Shown: positions 25,848-37,756 of the stretch, in pieces
Layout: each line of letters starts with the position of its first letter
Numbering within the stretch: the stretch's first letter is position 1
From: Sporosarcina sp. P32b
GTDB lineage: Bacteria > Bacillota > Bacilli > Bacillales_A > Planococcaceae
Reading direction: 5' to 3'
NCBI RefSeq assembly: GCF_002743335.1
Contig: NZ_PDZB01000021.1
Span: 1 to 55,055, forward strand
Length of the DNA: 55,055 nt
The notes under the pieces: model-generated
The model's input: only the letters and a program-made list of their open reading frames with translations
Told to the model about the DNA's origin: nothing
Databases searched by the model: none
Made by a program: the position numbers and the translations under genes

Positions 25848-27104
25848 TTGGATACTCGTAAGGACAAAGAATTTACTAGATGGTGGATATGTATATGGGG
25901 TGTGATTTTACTACTAAATGTATTTAGCCTGTCAGCAAATGCAGATAGCTCATTTACTGATGTAAAGACCAGTCATCCTAATTATGCAGATATTATGCGT
26001 ATGAAAGAGCAAGGCTTCATTAATGGGTATCCTGATGGTACATTCCGACCTCAGGCACAAATTAGCCGAAAGCATGTAGCAAAGTTATTGAATGATGTAG
26101 TAAAGTTACCAGCACTACAAAGCGAAAAGCAAGTATACAAAGATCTACCAAAGAGTCACCCGTACTTTGTGCCGATTATGAAGCTGACCGAAGCCGGGAT
26201 ATTCAGTGGCGGTCTGGAAGGGAAGTTCAATCCCGATGCACCGATGACAAGAATTCAGATGGCTAAAGTATTGGACCTGGCATTTGGTTTTCAAATGAAG
26301 ACGCATTTTGCTTTCGCAGATGTACAGCTGTTTCACTGGGGTTACCCGCATGCAAATGCATTATTCTCCCATGGGGTAGCGAGGGGAAGCGATGGAATGT
26401 TCTTCCCGAATCAACCTGTGACACGGGCTCATTATGCAGCATTCTTGCAACGTTCTGTTGACGCGGCGAAGTCTATCCAAAAGGCGGATCTCTTGAAAAA
26501 AGATGATGTGTGGGACTTGGCAAACCGTCTACCACTTGCACTTGAAACAGTTTTACTGCAAGGAAAAGAAAGTAATCAACCATTTAGCAAAATTCAAAAT
26601 CAGTTAAAGCTATATGCAACGGATGCATTTATTGCAGACTTACGAGAGTACTATCCACATGTTTGTACGGCGTGTGATGTGTTGACTTTCCCAACGCTTA
26701 TTGCAGAGCCAGTTGCTCGCTTTGACTTCAAGCAGACGGGAAATACACTGACGTTGCATACGATTGAATTGGGCGGCGGTCCTACTGCAGGCGGAGAAGT
26801 GGACTATATATTTAAAAAAGTTAACGGAAAGTGGAAAATCGATAGCTATATGTTTACGTTAGTCAGTGCGGATCATTTTAATCTAACAATAGATGAAGCG
26901 AAGAAGATCCTAACTTACTTCTATTCGGACCCAAGCCAGAAGCCTGCACGAGTCACTTACAAGTTTTCAAACAGTGAAACTGCGAGTGATTACGTAACGG
27001 AAGAAATCTATGAATATGAAGAGTATATTTTCACTATCGAAACGTCTAATAATAGTTTTGATGTGTACTTTGCATCAAATGATGGTAGATTTGAAGAGTA
27101 TTAA
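25848..27104 (+). CDS. SLH-domain surface protein with unknown C-terminal domain
   Basis: A 418-residue exported protein. The TTG at 25848 follows AAAGGGAG at a good distance; longer readings run back through the upstream terminator. The signal or anchor segment is residues ~14-33 (cut near LSANA). Three SLH modules occupy about 35-205 (FTDVKTSHPNYADIMRMKEQ, VYKDLPKSHPYFVPIMKL, FADVQLFHWGYPHANALF). The remaining ~210 residues form a beta-rich domain with a Cys-x-x-Cys (HVCTACDVL) and a KKVNGKWKIDSYMF strand resembling NTF2-like folds. Its role is unknown beyond attachment to the wall polymer. Confidence 0.8.
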   Translation: MDTRKDKEFTRWWICIWGVILLLNVFSLSANADSSFTDVKTSHPNYADIMRMKEQGFINGYPDGTFRPQAQISRKHVAKLLNDVVKLPALQSEKQVYKDLPKSHPYFVPIMKLTEAGIFSGGLEGKFNPDAPMTRIQMAKVLDLAFGFQMKTHFAFADVQLFHWGYPHANALFSHGVARGSDGMFFPNQPVTRAHYAAFLQRSVDAAKSIQKADLLKKDDVWDLANRLPLALETVLLQGKESNQPFSKIQNQLKLYATDAFIADLREYYPHVCTACDVLTFPTLIAEPVARFDFKQTGNTLTLHTIELGGGPTAGGEVDYIFKKVNGKWKIDSYMFTLVSADHFNLTIDEAKKILTYFYSDPSQKPARVTYKFSNSETASDYVTEEIYEYEEYIFTIETSNNSFDVYFASNDGRFEEY

Positions 27105-27112
27105 ATAAATGT

Positions 27113-27150
27113 AAAAGTAATCATCGTCAACATGTAGATGATTACTTTTT
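27113..27150 (+). terminator. Terminator after the 25848 SLH gene
   Basis: AAAAGTAATCATC pairs with GATGATTACTTTT, followed by T residues. Confidence 0.85.
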
Positions 27151-27258
27151 ATATTGCTGTACGCATACTGACTGCTACATTGATGAATTTGGTTAATTTG
27201 TTAGAAAAGAATCATTGCGATATACTAATTAGAATCTATAGAGAGAGTGGGGAATTCA

Positions 27259-27843
27259 TTGGGGAAAAAGACAGCGATTATACATTCAGCTATAGAAGTA
27301 TTTCAAGAACAGGGAATTGAGAAAACGAAAATCTCTGATATCGTCAAGCGTGCAGGAATCGCACAAGGGACGTTTTATTTATACTTTCCATCAAAATTAT
27401 CTCTAATGCCTGCAATTGCGGAAGTAATGGTTATGAAAACGATTGAAATAGTCAAACAAACGGTTGATGATGAAGCCACGTACCCGAAACAGTTTGAACA
27501 AATGGTAGAGGCGATATTTGAAGTGAACAAAGAGTATTACGAAATATTGGCCGTCATCTATTCGGGGCTTGCTTCAACAGAACATATCAGGGAGTGGGAA
27601 TCGGTATACGCACCATTTTATGAATGGATCAGCGAAAAGCTTGAAGCTGCCAAAATAGCAGGTGCAGTTCGCCAATCGATCAAACCTGACCGGACAGCAA
27701 AGATTATTATCGGTCTTATTGAATCGACAGCCGAGCAAGTATTCCTGTATGCACAACATGATGAAAGTGAAGCCGATAGACAGAAAGAAGAAGTCCTTGA
27801 TTTCATGTCTCATGCACTGCATTTTCAAACAGTGAAAGGTTAA
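27259..27843 (+). CDS. TetR/AcrR-family regulator of the SMR exporter genes
   Basis: A TetR repressor of about 194 residues. The N-terminal HTH is typical (AIEVFQEQGIEKTKISDIVK then GIAQGTFYLYFPSK), followed by an all-helical ligand domain. The TTG at 27259 follows GTGGGG at six bases; an in-frame GTG at 27247 lies within that site. Directly downstream, 80 bases later, is a paired SMR exporter; a TetR plus two SMR genes is also the layout of B. subtilis yvdT-yvdS-yvdR. It probably represses the exporter. Confidence 0.82.
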   Translation: MGKKTAIIHSAIEVFQEQGIEKTKISDIVKRAGIAQGTFYLYFPSKLSLMPAIAEVMVMKTIEIVKQTVDDEATYPKQFEQMVEAIFEVNKEYYEILAVIYSGLASTEHIREWESVYAPFYEWISEKLEAAKIAGAVRQSIKPDRTAKIIIGLIESTAEQVFLYAQHDESEADRQKEEVLDFMSHALHFQTVKG

Positions 27844-27877
27844 CATAGCAAAATGTTAGCTTTTGTGATAAAATGAA

Positions 27878-27890
27878 TGACAGTCAGTCA
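27878..27890. promoter_or_regulatory. Candidate TetR operator before the SMR pair
   Basis: TGACAGTCAGTCA has TGAC/GTCA half-sites around a five-base centre. It lies between the regulator gene and the exporter genes. The assignment is by symmetry and position. Confidence 0.4.
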
Positions 27891-27923
27891 AATAGAGAGA
27901 GAAAACAAATTGGAGCGGATCGT

Positions 27924-28310
27924 ATGAATAAAGCATGGCTATATGTCGCATTAACTAGCTTTTTTGAATTAGTGTGGATTTTTGGATTTAATACAGCGAC
28001 TCACTGGTGGCATTGGATAGTGATTATAGGCTTTATCTTTGTGGATTTTCATTTCCTCACGAAAGCATGTGAAGGTTTACCAACCGGAACCGTCTATGCG
28101 GTATTCGCTGGAATCGGTACAGTCGGTACATCTTTAATGGATGTCATGTTCTTCGGTGAACATATTAGTATAGGGAAGATCTTTTTCATCTTCATTCTAG
28201 TACTGGGTGTTGCAGGATTAAAGATAGCGGATGGTCAGGATGAAAAGAAAGTGCTGAAGGGATTGAAAGACGATGGGTTGGATTCTAGTATTCTTGGCAG
28301 CTCTAAGTGA
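27924..28310 (+). CDS. Small multidrug resistance (SMR) family subunit 1
   Basis: A 128-residue four-helix membrane protein. The key motifs are the membrane-embedded Glu in SFFELVWIFGF, GLPTGTVYAVFAGIGTVGTSL and ILVLGVAGLKI. It carries a 20-residue charged cytoplasmic tail (DGQDEKKVLKGLKDD) that many SMRs lack. The ATG at 27924 follows TTGGAGCG; the longer reading from 27873 starts inside the operator region. Its last 38 bases overlap the next gene, so the two subunits are probably translated together as a heteromeric exporter of the YkkCD or YvdSR kind. Confidence 0.85.
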   Translation: MNKAWLYVALTSFFELVWIFGFNTATHWWHWIVIIGFIFVDFHFLTKACEGLPTGTVYAVFAGIGTVGTSLMDVMFFGEHISIGKIFFIFILVLGVAGLKIADGQDEKKVLKGLKDDGLDSSILGSSK

Positions 28311-28587
28311 GTTTGCCGGTGTGATAGGGCTGAAGAAATTCAGTGAAAAGAAAACATGGGGGAATGGATTATTATACTACGGAGGATTCGGTATCGCGTT
28401 CTTCTTTTTATATAACTCCTTTAAGTTTTTGCAAGTCAGTACAGCATATGCCGTGTGGATTGGTATAGGTACAGCAGGTGCCGTACTCATTAATATGGTG
28501 TTCTTCGGTGAATCGAAGAGTACAGGTAGAGTAGTGAGTCTTATCCTCATCGTCATCGGCGTAGTTGGACTCAAAGCATTATCATAA
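28273..28587 (+). CDS. Small multidrug resistance (SMR) family subunit 2
   Basis: A 104-residue four-helix protein with the conserved Glu in AALSEFAGVIGLKKF, the STAYAVWIGIGTAGAVLI motif and the C-terminal VIGVVGLKALS. Paired SMR proteins of this kind insert in opposite orientation and act together; substrates range from cationic drugs to guanidinium-like compounds. No guanidine riboswitch was seen upstream, and the TetR gene is instead the likely control. The 38-base overlap with subunit 1 is unusually long for this pair. Confidence 0.85.
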   Translation: MGWILVFLAALSEFAGVIGLKKFSEKKTWGNGLLYYGGFGIAFFFLYNSFKFLQVSTAYAVWIGIGTAGAVLINMVFFGESKSTGRVVSLILIVIGVVGLKALS

Positions 28588-28630
28588 AACATATCTCCTA
28601 TATATAGAAGGAGATGTACTAATAGAATGG

Positions 28631-28672
28631 AAAATGGACATGCCTATATAAATAAGGCATGTCCATTTTATT
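28631..28672 (+). terminator. Terminator after the SMR operon
   Basis: AAAATGGACATGCC pairs with GGCATGTCCATTTT. A second hairpin, ATCTCCT/AGGAGAT, lies at 28592-28613. Confidence 0.85.
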
Positions 28673-28684
28673 GAATCCGAAAGA

Positions 28685-28822
28685 TCAGCTACTGAGTTTT
28701 ATCGATTCCAAGGCACGTTTACGTATCTCGTGTTCTAACATTTGGATGAACTCGAGATTTAGTTGATACTTTTGCGCCTGTTGATAGGAATAGAGTAACA
28801 TTTGATCCGATAAATGTAGCAC
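28685..28822 (-). CDS. sda: Sporulation checkpoint protein Sda
   Basis: A 45-residue protein that aligns along its length with Bacillus Sda: LSDQMLLYSYQQAQKY and LEFIQMLEHEIRKRAL correspond to the two-helix hairpin (Sda reads LSDELLIESYFKA and FIELIENEIKRRSL). Sda blocks the sporulation kinases KinA/KinB when replication is perturbed. The GTG start at 28822 lies after a strong AAAGGAGG; a later ATG would delete the first helix. In B. subtilis sda is controlled by DnaA, and several DnaA-box-like nonamers occur upstream here. It marks the organism as a spore former. Confidence 0.85.
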   Translation of the reverse strand: MLHLSDQMLLYSYQQAQKYQLNLEFIQMLEHEIRKRALESIKLSS

Positions 28823-28931
28823 AGTAGAATCGCCTCCTTTAGGATGAATTGATTGAAATCAGTCTGCATGCTTCTCTCTAGATGTTATCTCTTACTTTAC
28901 CAAAGGAATCTGAAAAGAACAAGCGTTCGAA

Positions 28932-29029
28932 TTGTCCACAGTACCGGTGGGTAAGCTGTGGGTAATATGTGTACTGTTTACATAAACTGCCAAGATATGC
29001 GGTGTATAATGTGTATAGAGTTATGAACA
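28932..29029. promoter_or_regulatory. Cluster of DnaA-box-like sequences upstream of sda
   Basis: Near matches to TTATCCACA or TTATACACA on either strand: TTGTCCACA (28932-28940), TGTGGGTAA (28957-28965), GGTGTATAA (29001-29009) and TGTGTATAG (29010-29018), each one mismatch from a box, plus TTATGAACA (29021-29029) with two. The cluster is 110-207 bases upstream of the sda start. Confidence 0.55.
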
Positions 29030-29419
29030 AAATATAAATGTCGAATGCTGTCGAGCGAAACTTGTCATTTGCAATGAATAAATAACGAATTCATGAATAG
29101 GGCCAGCAGAGTAATAGTTGGATTCTAGTAAATTGATACATAAATAGAAGTAAGACTAGTGAGGAACAAAACGAAAAATCTAATCAATCCATACGAAGTA
29201 ATAGGGTCTAGGTGGATTATTGATTGAAAGTACAACCATGTCGTCTATTTATATAGTATCGATATTACCTAAGTTTCTTTTCTTCAATGAAAGAAACGAG
29301 ATTAAGTCAAAAAACTTTTAATAAAATTTGATATGCAATATATCGCACCGTGGCGCGTGTGTAAGCGTATTCAGATGTTTTTAATTAGTCACAATTAACG
29401 AAAAACTTTAAAAATACGG
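29030..29419. other. Gene-free AT-rich interval upstream of ilvD
   Basis: About 390 bases. It contains inverted repeats AATCAATCC/GGATTATTGATT (about 29182-29226) and GTTTCTTT/AAAGAAAC (29273-29297), but no convincing gene and no T-box motif. Confidence 0.4.
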
Positions 29420-29448
29420 TTGACCTTTATTCATATACAAGATATGAT
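29420..29448 (+). promoter_or_regulatory. Sigma-A promoter of ilvD
   Basis: TTGACC and TATGAT separated by exactly 17 bases, about 115 bases before the ilvD start. The leader includes a GTTCA/TGAAC hairpin at 29461-29476. No terminator hairpin was seen in the leader. Confidence 0.7.
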
Positions 29449-29563
29449 TACAACAATCTAGTTCATAGCGGTGAACATTTCACTAGCTGTTCAGAATATT
29501 CGACTGAATGAAATTAATATAATTAGCAATTGATTCGTTCAATTAGTTTAGGAGAGATTGCAA

Positions 29564-31231
29564 ATGAGAAGTGACATGATAAAAAAAGGAATCGATCGTG
29601 CACCACATCGTAGCTTACTATACGCAGCTGGTGTTAAAACGAAAGACATGAACAAACCATTTATCGGAGTGTGTAACTCCTATATAGATATTATTCCGGG
29701 ACATATGCACTTGAACAAATTCGCGGAAGTAGTTAAAGAAGCGATTTGGGAAGCGGGCGGCGTGCCGTTTGAATTTAACACAATCGGTGTAGATGATGGA
29801 ATTGCAATGGGGCATATTGGTATGCGTTATTCATTGCCAAGCCGAGAGTTAATTGCAGATTCAGCAGAAACAGTCATTAATGCGCACTGGTTTGATGGAG
29901 TCTTCTATATACCTAACTGTGACAAAATCACACCAGGTATGCTGATGGCAGCTGTTAGAACAAACGTCCCTTCTGTATTCGTTTCAGGTGGACCGATGGA
30001 AGCTGGTGTTTCCGCAACAGGCGATGTTCTATCATTAACTTCTGTGTTTGAAGGTGTTGGAGCATACAAGAGCGGTAAGATGTCAGCTGAAACATTGCTT
30101 GATATTGAGCAGAATGCTTGTCCTTCATGCGGATCTTGTTCTGGCATGTTCACAGCGAACTCCATGAACTCGTTGATGGAAATGCTCGGTATGGCTCTTC
30201 CAGGAAATGCGACAATTCTTGCCACGTCTGATGATCGCCATAGACTAATTAAAGATGCAGCGAAACACTTAATGAATTGTATTAAAAATGATATTAAACC
30301 ACGTGACATCATCACGAAAGAAACAATCGACGATGCATTCGCACTTGATATGGCAATGGGTGGTTCGACGAATACAGTCCTTCACACATTAGCGATCGCT
30401 CACGAAGCAGAAATTGATTACAATATTGAAGATGTTAACGAGGTAGCAAAACGAGTGCCGTACTTATCCAAGATCATGCCAGCTTCAGATTATTCGATGG
30501 ATGATGTTGAAAAAGCCGGTGGTGTCAGCGCAATTATCAATGAATTGTGTAAAATTGATGGAGCGATACACAAAGATCGTATTACAATCACAGGCAAGAC
30601 GATTGCGGAAGATGTTGCAGGACATGAAATTACGAATACAGATGTCATACGAACGAAAGATAATCCATATAGTCCAGTAGGTGGCCTGTCCATTCTATTT
30701 GGAAACATTGCTCCTGAAGGTTCTGTTATTAAAGTGGGGGCAGTTGACCCTTCTATCACGGAGTTCAGAGGAGAAGCAATTGTCTTTGAATCCCAAGAAG
30801 AAGCGCAAGAAAATATTGATAATGACACTGTCAAAGCAGGCCATGTTGTCGTCATTCGATATGAAGGACCTAAAGGTGGACCGGGGATGCCAGAAATGTT
30901 GGCACCAACTTCCGCAATTATGGGTAAAGGGCTAGGTAAGGAAGTTGCGTTGATTACAGATGGTCGTTTCTCTGGAGCTTCGCGAGGTATTTCAATTGGA
31001 CATATCTCACCAGAAGCAGCATCCGGTGGACCGATTGCACTTGTAGAGAACGGAGATATTATCGAAATTGATCTGACGAAACGTACGATCGAACTTGTAG
31101 TATCTGATGAAGTTCTTGCAGAACGACGCCACGCATTGAAACCATTTGAACCTAAAATTAAAAAAGGATATCTTGCTAGATATTCGCAATTAGTTACTTC
31201 AGCAAGCACTGGTGGAGTTATGAAAATTTAA
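29564..31231 (+). CDS. ilvD: Dihydroxy-acid dehydratase
   Basis: A 555-residue Fe-S enzyme that converts 2,3-dihydroxy-isovalerate and -methylvalerate to the 2-keto acids in valine and isoleucine synthesis. Cluster ligands and active-site motifs are present: [38 protein letters not shown] and the C-terminal [20 protein letters not shown]. The ATG at 29564 follows GGAGAG; the TTG at 29558 is too close. It is the first gene of the ilv-leu cluster, with its own promoter, and lies upstream of the T box rather than behind it. Confidence 0.95.
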   Translation: MRSDMIKKGIDRAPHRSLLYAAGVKTKDMNKPFIGVCNSYIDIIPGHMHLNKFAEVVKEAIWEAGGVPFEFNTIGVDDGIAMGHIGMRYSLPSRELIADSAETVINAHWFDGVFYIPNCDKITPGMLMAAVRTNVPSVFVSGGPMEAGVSATGDVLSLTSVFEGVGAYKSGKMSAETLLDIEQNACPSCGSCSGMFTANSMNSLMEMLGMALPGNATILATSDDRHRLIKDAAKHLMNCIKNDIKPRDIITKETIDDAFALDMAMGGSTNTVLHTLAIAHEAEIDYNIEDVNEVAKRVPYLSKIMPASDYSMDDVEKAGGVSAIINELCKIDGAIHKDRITITGKTIAEDVAGHEITNTDVIRTKDNPYSPVGGLSILFGNIAPEGSVIKVGAVDPSITEFRGEAIVFESQEEAQENIDNDTVKAGHVVVIRYEGPKGGPGMPEMLAPTSAIMGKGLGKEVALITDGRFSGASRGISIGHISPEAASGGPIALVENGDIIEIDLTKRTIELVVSDEVLAERRHALKPFEPKIKKGYLARYSQLVTSASTGGVMKI

Positions 31232-31240
31232 TATACAAAA

Positions 31241-31531
31241 CGTTGATGAGGTTAAAGTAGATAGAAAATGTATTCACAGAGAGCCGGCGGTGCTGCAAGT
31301 CCGGCAATACAGCTATTTGCGACATCCCCTCGGAGTGGATTGCTAAAAGGTATACCGATTAGGCAGTCCCGGGCTCGATTTTCGGGCTCGTTAGCAATGA
31401 GAAAGTACAGCTTCGGCTTGCTTTTTCTTAAGGTGACTAACGTCACGAACTAGGGTGGTACCATGAAAGCTTTTTCATCCCTATGTAAAGAGAGTAGAAT
31501 TCTTTGCGTGGGATGAAAAGGTTTTTTTTTT
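31241..31531 (+). promoter_or_regulatory. T-box riboswitch (Ile specifier) before ilvB
   Basis: A tRNA-sensing leader. Stem I elements: GATGAGG near the 5' end, the AGAGAG bulge at 31278-31283, the GGCGGTGCTGCAAGTCCGGC distal arm, and a specifier loop GAC-ATC-CCCTCGGAGT with ATC (isoleucine) at 31324-31326. The T-box sequence AGGGTGGTACC is at 31452-31462. The terminator CTTTTTCATCCC (31470-31481)/GGGATGAAAAGG (31510-31521) with nine T residues follows. Uncharged tRNA-Ile should favour the antiterminator and transcription of ilvBHC-leuABCD. Only ten bases separate it from ilvD. Confidence 0.9.
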
Positions 31532-31590
31532 AGGAAAAAACGTCATTGGCTAAAATATATATAGTTGAAAATTGTAAGGAGGAGTTCAGT

Positions 31591-33339
31591 ATGAGTGCTG
31601 AAGTACAAGAAAAACAGACTGCATCTACTATGCCAAAGGAACAAGCCGTAAATAAACCTGCAGATGGTTCTGCCATCTTGATTCAATCTCTTAAAGAACA
31701 GAACGTAGAAATAATCTTTGGATATCCTGGAGGAGCAGTTCTCCCCATCTATGATGCGCTATATAACGATCCGATACCACACGTATTAGCACGTCACGAA
31801 CAAGGTGCAATTCACGCGGCAGAAGGATATGCAAGAGTCTCTGGAAAAACAGGTGTGGTCATTGCTACATCAGGTCCAGGTGCAACGAACTTAGTAACGG
31901 GCATTACAGATGCCATGATGGATTCACTTCCATTAGTAGTTATTACAGGCCAAGTAGCAACTACAGTGATTGGATCGGACGCTTTCCAAGAAGCGGATAT
32001 TATTGGAATTACTCAACCAATTACAAAACATAACTATCAAGTGCAAAGTGTAGCGGACATTCCACGTATTTTGCGTGAGGCATTCCACATTGCCTCCACT
32101 GGAAGACCAGGCCCGGTCGTAGTCGATGTACCGAAAAATGTTGCAACAGATCTCTTTGTACCCGTTGAAAAAGAAGATAAAGAAGTGAATTTGCCTGGTT
32201 ATCAGCCAACTACTACACCAAATTATCTGCAAATTCAAAAAGCTTCGAAAGCTATCTCTAATGCAAAAAAGCCCATGATTCTTGCAGGTGCAGGTGTACT
32301 TCATGCAGGCGGAACGGTAGAGCTGAAGGAACTTATTGAAACGCATCGTATTCCAGTAGTCAATACATTACTTGGCTTGGGTACAATCCACGGAGAGCAT
32401 GAACTGTTTTACGGAATGGCTGGAATGCACGGTACGGCAACTGCCAACTATGCTCTAAGCGAATGCGATTTATTGCTCAATGTGGGTGCTCGTTTTGATG
32501 ATCGTCTAACAGGTAACTTGGATGCATTCTTGCCGAATGCACGGGTCATTCACATAGATATCGATCCAGCAGAGATTGGAAAAAACGTTGTGACTGAAAT
32601 TCCTATTGTGGCTGATGCGAAAGAAGCGTTAACCGCATTGCTTAAGGCAGATTTCAAATCACCGGACACAGTAGAATGGGTAAGCTATTTAAACGGTTTA
32701 GCGGATAAATACCCACTTTGGTATCAAACGGATGAAGAAGCATTATTACCGCAGCAAGCACTTGAGATTATACATCGGATTACAAATGGGGATGCGATCG
32801 TCACAACAGACGTTGGACAGCACCAAATGTGGACTGCTCAATATTATCGTTTCAATAATCCGGATAACTGGGTAACTTCAGGTGGATTAGGAACAATGGG
32901 CTTTGGCTTCCCAGCTGCAATCGGTGCACAACTTGCAAGACCGAAAGAGCGTGTCATTGCTATTGTTGGAGACGCGGGCTTCCAAATGACAGCACAAGAG
33001 CTTTCACTTCTTCAGGAAATGCGGATTCCGGTGAAAGTCATCATTTTAAATAACGGTGCACTAGGTATGGTACGTCAGTGGCAAGAGACATTCTACGAAG
33101 AACGTTACTCACAGTCACTAGTTCCAGTACAACCAGACTTCATTAAATTGGCGGAAGCATATGACCTGAAAGGGTATCGCATTCACAATTTAGAAGAAGC
33201 GGAAAAGGTATTTACAGAAGCGCTATTATCTGACGAGCCGGTCTTGATTGATTGCCGAGTGAAACAACGTGAAAACGTCTATCCGATGGTTGCTCCAGGT
33301 AAGGGATTACAAGACATGATTGGAGTGAGTCCTCAGTGA
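31591..33339 (+). CDS. ilvB: Acetolactate synthase large subunit
   Basis: A 582-residue ThDP- and FAD-dependent enzyme making acetolactate and acetohydroxybutyrate. It has the catalytic Glu in [20 protein letters not shown] (about residue 72), an FAD-binding middle domain, and the C-terminal ThDP/Mg site [19 protein letters not shown] with [14 protein letters not shown]. The first ~28 residues are a variable extension. The ATG at 31591 follows AAGGAGGAG, and the longer reading from 31546 starts inside the T-box tail. The stop overlaps the ilvH GTG start by four bases. Confidence 0.95.
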   Translation: MSAEVQEKQTASTMPKEQAVNKPADGSAILIQSLKEQNVEIIFGYPGGAVLPIYDALYNDPIPHVLARHEQGAIHAAEGYARVSGKTGVVIATSGPGATNLVTGITDAMMDSLPLVVITGQVATTVIGSDAFQEADIIGITQPITKHNYQVQSVADIPRILREAFHIASTGRPGPVVVDVPKNVATDLFVPVEKEDKEVNLPGYQPTTTPNYLQIQKASKAISNAKKPMILAGAGVLHAGGTVELKELIETHRIPVVNTLLGLGTIHGEHELFYGMAGMHGTATANYALSECDLLLNVGARFDDRLTGNLDAFLPNARVIHIDIDPAEIGKNVVTEIPIVADAKEALTALLKADFKSPDTVEWVSYLNGLADKYPLWYQTDEEALLPQQALEIIHRITNGDAIVTTDVGQHQMWTAQYYRFNNPDNWVTSGGLGTMGFGFPAAIGAQLARPKERVIAIVGDAGFQMTAQELSLLQEMRIPVKVIILNNGALGMVRQWQETFYEERYSQSLVPVQPDFIKLAEAYDLKGYRIHNLEEAEKVFTEALLSDEPVLIDCRVKQRENVYPMVAPGKGLQDMIGVSPQ

Positions 33340-33851
33340 AACGAATTATTACAGTAACAGTAATTAATCAGAGCGGAGTGTTAAACCGTGTAACGGGACT
33401 GCTAATGAAGCGTCAATTCAATATTGAAAGTATGACTGTTGGTGCTACGGAACAGCCAAATAGATCCAAGATGACCTTTCAAGTTCATGTAGAAGATGAA
33501 ACCAAAATTGAACAACTTGTAAAACAGCTGCAAAAGCAGATTGATGTTATTACAGTGAAAGATATAACAGACAAAGCAATCGTGTTACGTGAGTTAGCGC
33601 TAGTAAAGGTCATCTCACCACCACAGATTCGCTCTGAGATGAATAGTATTGTGGAACCTTTCCGTCCGACTATAGTCGATTCCGGAAAGAATGTAGTAAC
33701 GTACCAAGTAACGGGTGACCCAGATAAAATCGAAGCGTTTATCGATTTGCTGAAACCATATGGCATCAAAGAATTAACACGAACTGGCGCAACCGGCTTT
33801 GCCCGCGATATGCAAAAGGTTCAAGCACCACAGTTATCAATTTTAAAATAA
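33336..33851 (+). CDS. ilvH: Acetolactate synthase regulatory subunit
   Basis: A 171-residue small subunit with an N-terminal ACT domain ([20 protein letters not shown], then FNIESMTVG) and the C-terminal ALS_ss_C region ([17 protein letters not shown]). It activates the large subunit and confers valine feedback. The GTG start overlaps the ilvB stop in GTGA, so translation is coupled. Confidence 0.95.
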   Translation: MKRIITVTVINQSGVLNRVTGLLMKRQFNIESMTVGATEQPNRSKMTFQVHVEDETKIEQLVKQLQKQIDVITVKDITDKAIVLRELALVKVISPPQIRSEMNSIVEPFRPTIVDSGKNVVTYQVTGDPDKIEAFIDLLKPYGIKELTRTGATGFARDMQKVQAPQLSILK

Positions 33852-33870
33852 TAACACACACACACACTAG

Positions 33871-36445
<2,575 letters not shown>

Positions 36446-36511
36446 GCAACATATCAAAGGGATAGAGTATTCGATCGAGTGATACGAGATTGATCAAGGA
36501 GGAGAAGTTCT

Positions 36512-37612
36512 ATGGAAAAGAAAGTAGCAGTATTACCCGGAGACGGCATAGGACCCGAGGTAGTAGCAGAGGCAGTTAGAGTATTGGAAGTGATCGGCAG
36601 ACGTTTTAACCATACATTCCATACAGAATATGGACTAATCGGTGGAGCGGCGATTGATGAAAAGAATAACCCACTTCCTAAAGAGACAATTGAGTTATGT
36701 GAGTCAAGCGACGCCATTCTTCTAGGAGCAGTGGGTGGTCCTAAATGGGATCAGAATCCATCTGAATTACGACCGGAAAAAGGGTTGCTTGCGATACGTA
36801 AACATTTTGATCTATTTGCAAACCTTCGTCCTGTTGCAGCTGTACCTTCTTTGATCCAGGCTTCTCCTTTAAAAGAAGACATCATCAAAGAGGTCGATAT
36901 GATGATTGTTCGGGAATTAACTGGAGGTCTTTACTTCGGTAAACCGAGCCAGCATACAGATCAATCAGCTGTTGATACGCTTGTATATACGCGCAAGGAG
37001 ATCGAACGTATTGTCGACAAAGGTTTTGAGTTGGCTCGCCTGCGTAAAGGCAAAGTAACTTCTGTGGACAAAGCGAATGTGCTTGAATCCAGTAAGCTTT
37101 GGAGAAAGATTGTAGAAGAGAAGAAAGTACAGTATCCAGATGTAGAAGTAGAACATCAGTTAGTGGATTCTGCAGCAATGAAATTAATAACGAACCCAGC
37201 ACATTTTGATGTAATCGTTACTGAAAATATGTTTGGAGATATTTTAAGTGATGAAGCGTCTGTCATTACAGGGTCACTTGGATTACTACCTTCAGCGAGT
37301 GTGCGTTCAGACGGTTTAGGTTTGTATGAACCAGTTCACGGTTCAGCACCGGATGTAGCAGGTCAGGGAATTGCAAATCCAGCAGCAACTATTCTTTCAG
37401 TTGCTATGATGCTAAAGTATTCATTTGGATTGGAAACGGAAGCAACTGCTATTGAAAAGGCTGTTAATACAGTATTTGAAGAAGGTCACTTCACAGCAGA
37501 TTTAGCTGGTAAGGATCAACGTTCATTAACGACTAAAGAATGGACAGATAAGATTGTAGATGAATTGGATCTTCAGTTCGTTTCCAATAGTATCATGTTC
37601 TCGTATATTTAA
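36512..37612 (+). CDS. leuB: 3-isopropylmalate dehydrogenase
   Basis: A 366-residue NAD-dependent beta-decarboxylating dehydrogenase. Visible motifs: AVLPGDGIGPEVVAEAVRVL, the substrate Arg cluster (FANLRP, VRELTGGLYFG), the metal site NMFGDILSDEASVITGSLG, and the NAD loop YEPVHGSAPDVAGQGIANP. It produces 2-ketoisocaproate. The ATG follows AAGGAGGAG, 66 bases after leuA. The last dozen residues (QFVSNSIMFSYI) look atypical for the family. Confidence 0.95.
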   Translation: MEKKVAVLPGDGIGPEVVAEAVRVLEVIGRRFNHTFHTEYGLIGGAAIDEKNNPLPKETIELCESSDAILLGAVGGPKWDQNPSELRPEKGLLAIRKHFDLFANLRPVAAVPSLIQASPLKEDIIKEVDMMIVRELTGGLYFGKPSQHTDQSAVDTLVYTRKEIERIVDKGFELARLRKGKVTSVDKANVLESSKLWRKIVEEKKVQYPDVEVEHQLVDSAAMKLITNPAHFDVIVTENMFGDILSDEASVITGSLGLLPSASVRSDGLGLYEPVHGSAPDVAGQGIANPAATILSVAMMLKYSFGLETEATAIEKAVNTVFEEGHFTADLAGKDQRSLTTKEWTDKIVDELDLQFVSNSIMFSYI

Positions 37613-37756
37613 TAAAATACCGCTGTCTTAGTCTCGACATGCACATGAGGGCATACCGAAACTGGTGCGCCCTTTGTGTGTAGCTAGAGAAATGACTGAC
37701 GAGTTGAATCTGATGCCACACATTCATATGGTAATGGCTTGGAAGGGGAAACAATT

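Noticed and set aside
27844..27923. Guanidine (ykkC) riboswitch before the SMR pair
   Set aside because: The interval is only 80 bases and lacks the conserved ykkC motifs; a TetR gene precedes instead.
29030..29563. A T box before ilvD
   Set aside because: No AGGGTGG motif, AGAGAG bulge or terminator was found there; the only T box is after ilvD.
37613..37756. Small gene or regulatory leader between leuB and leuC
   Set aside because: The only short frame from an ATG has no ribosome site, and no terminator or strong hairpin was found.
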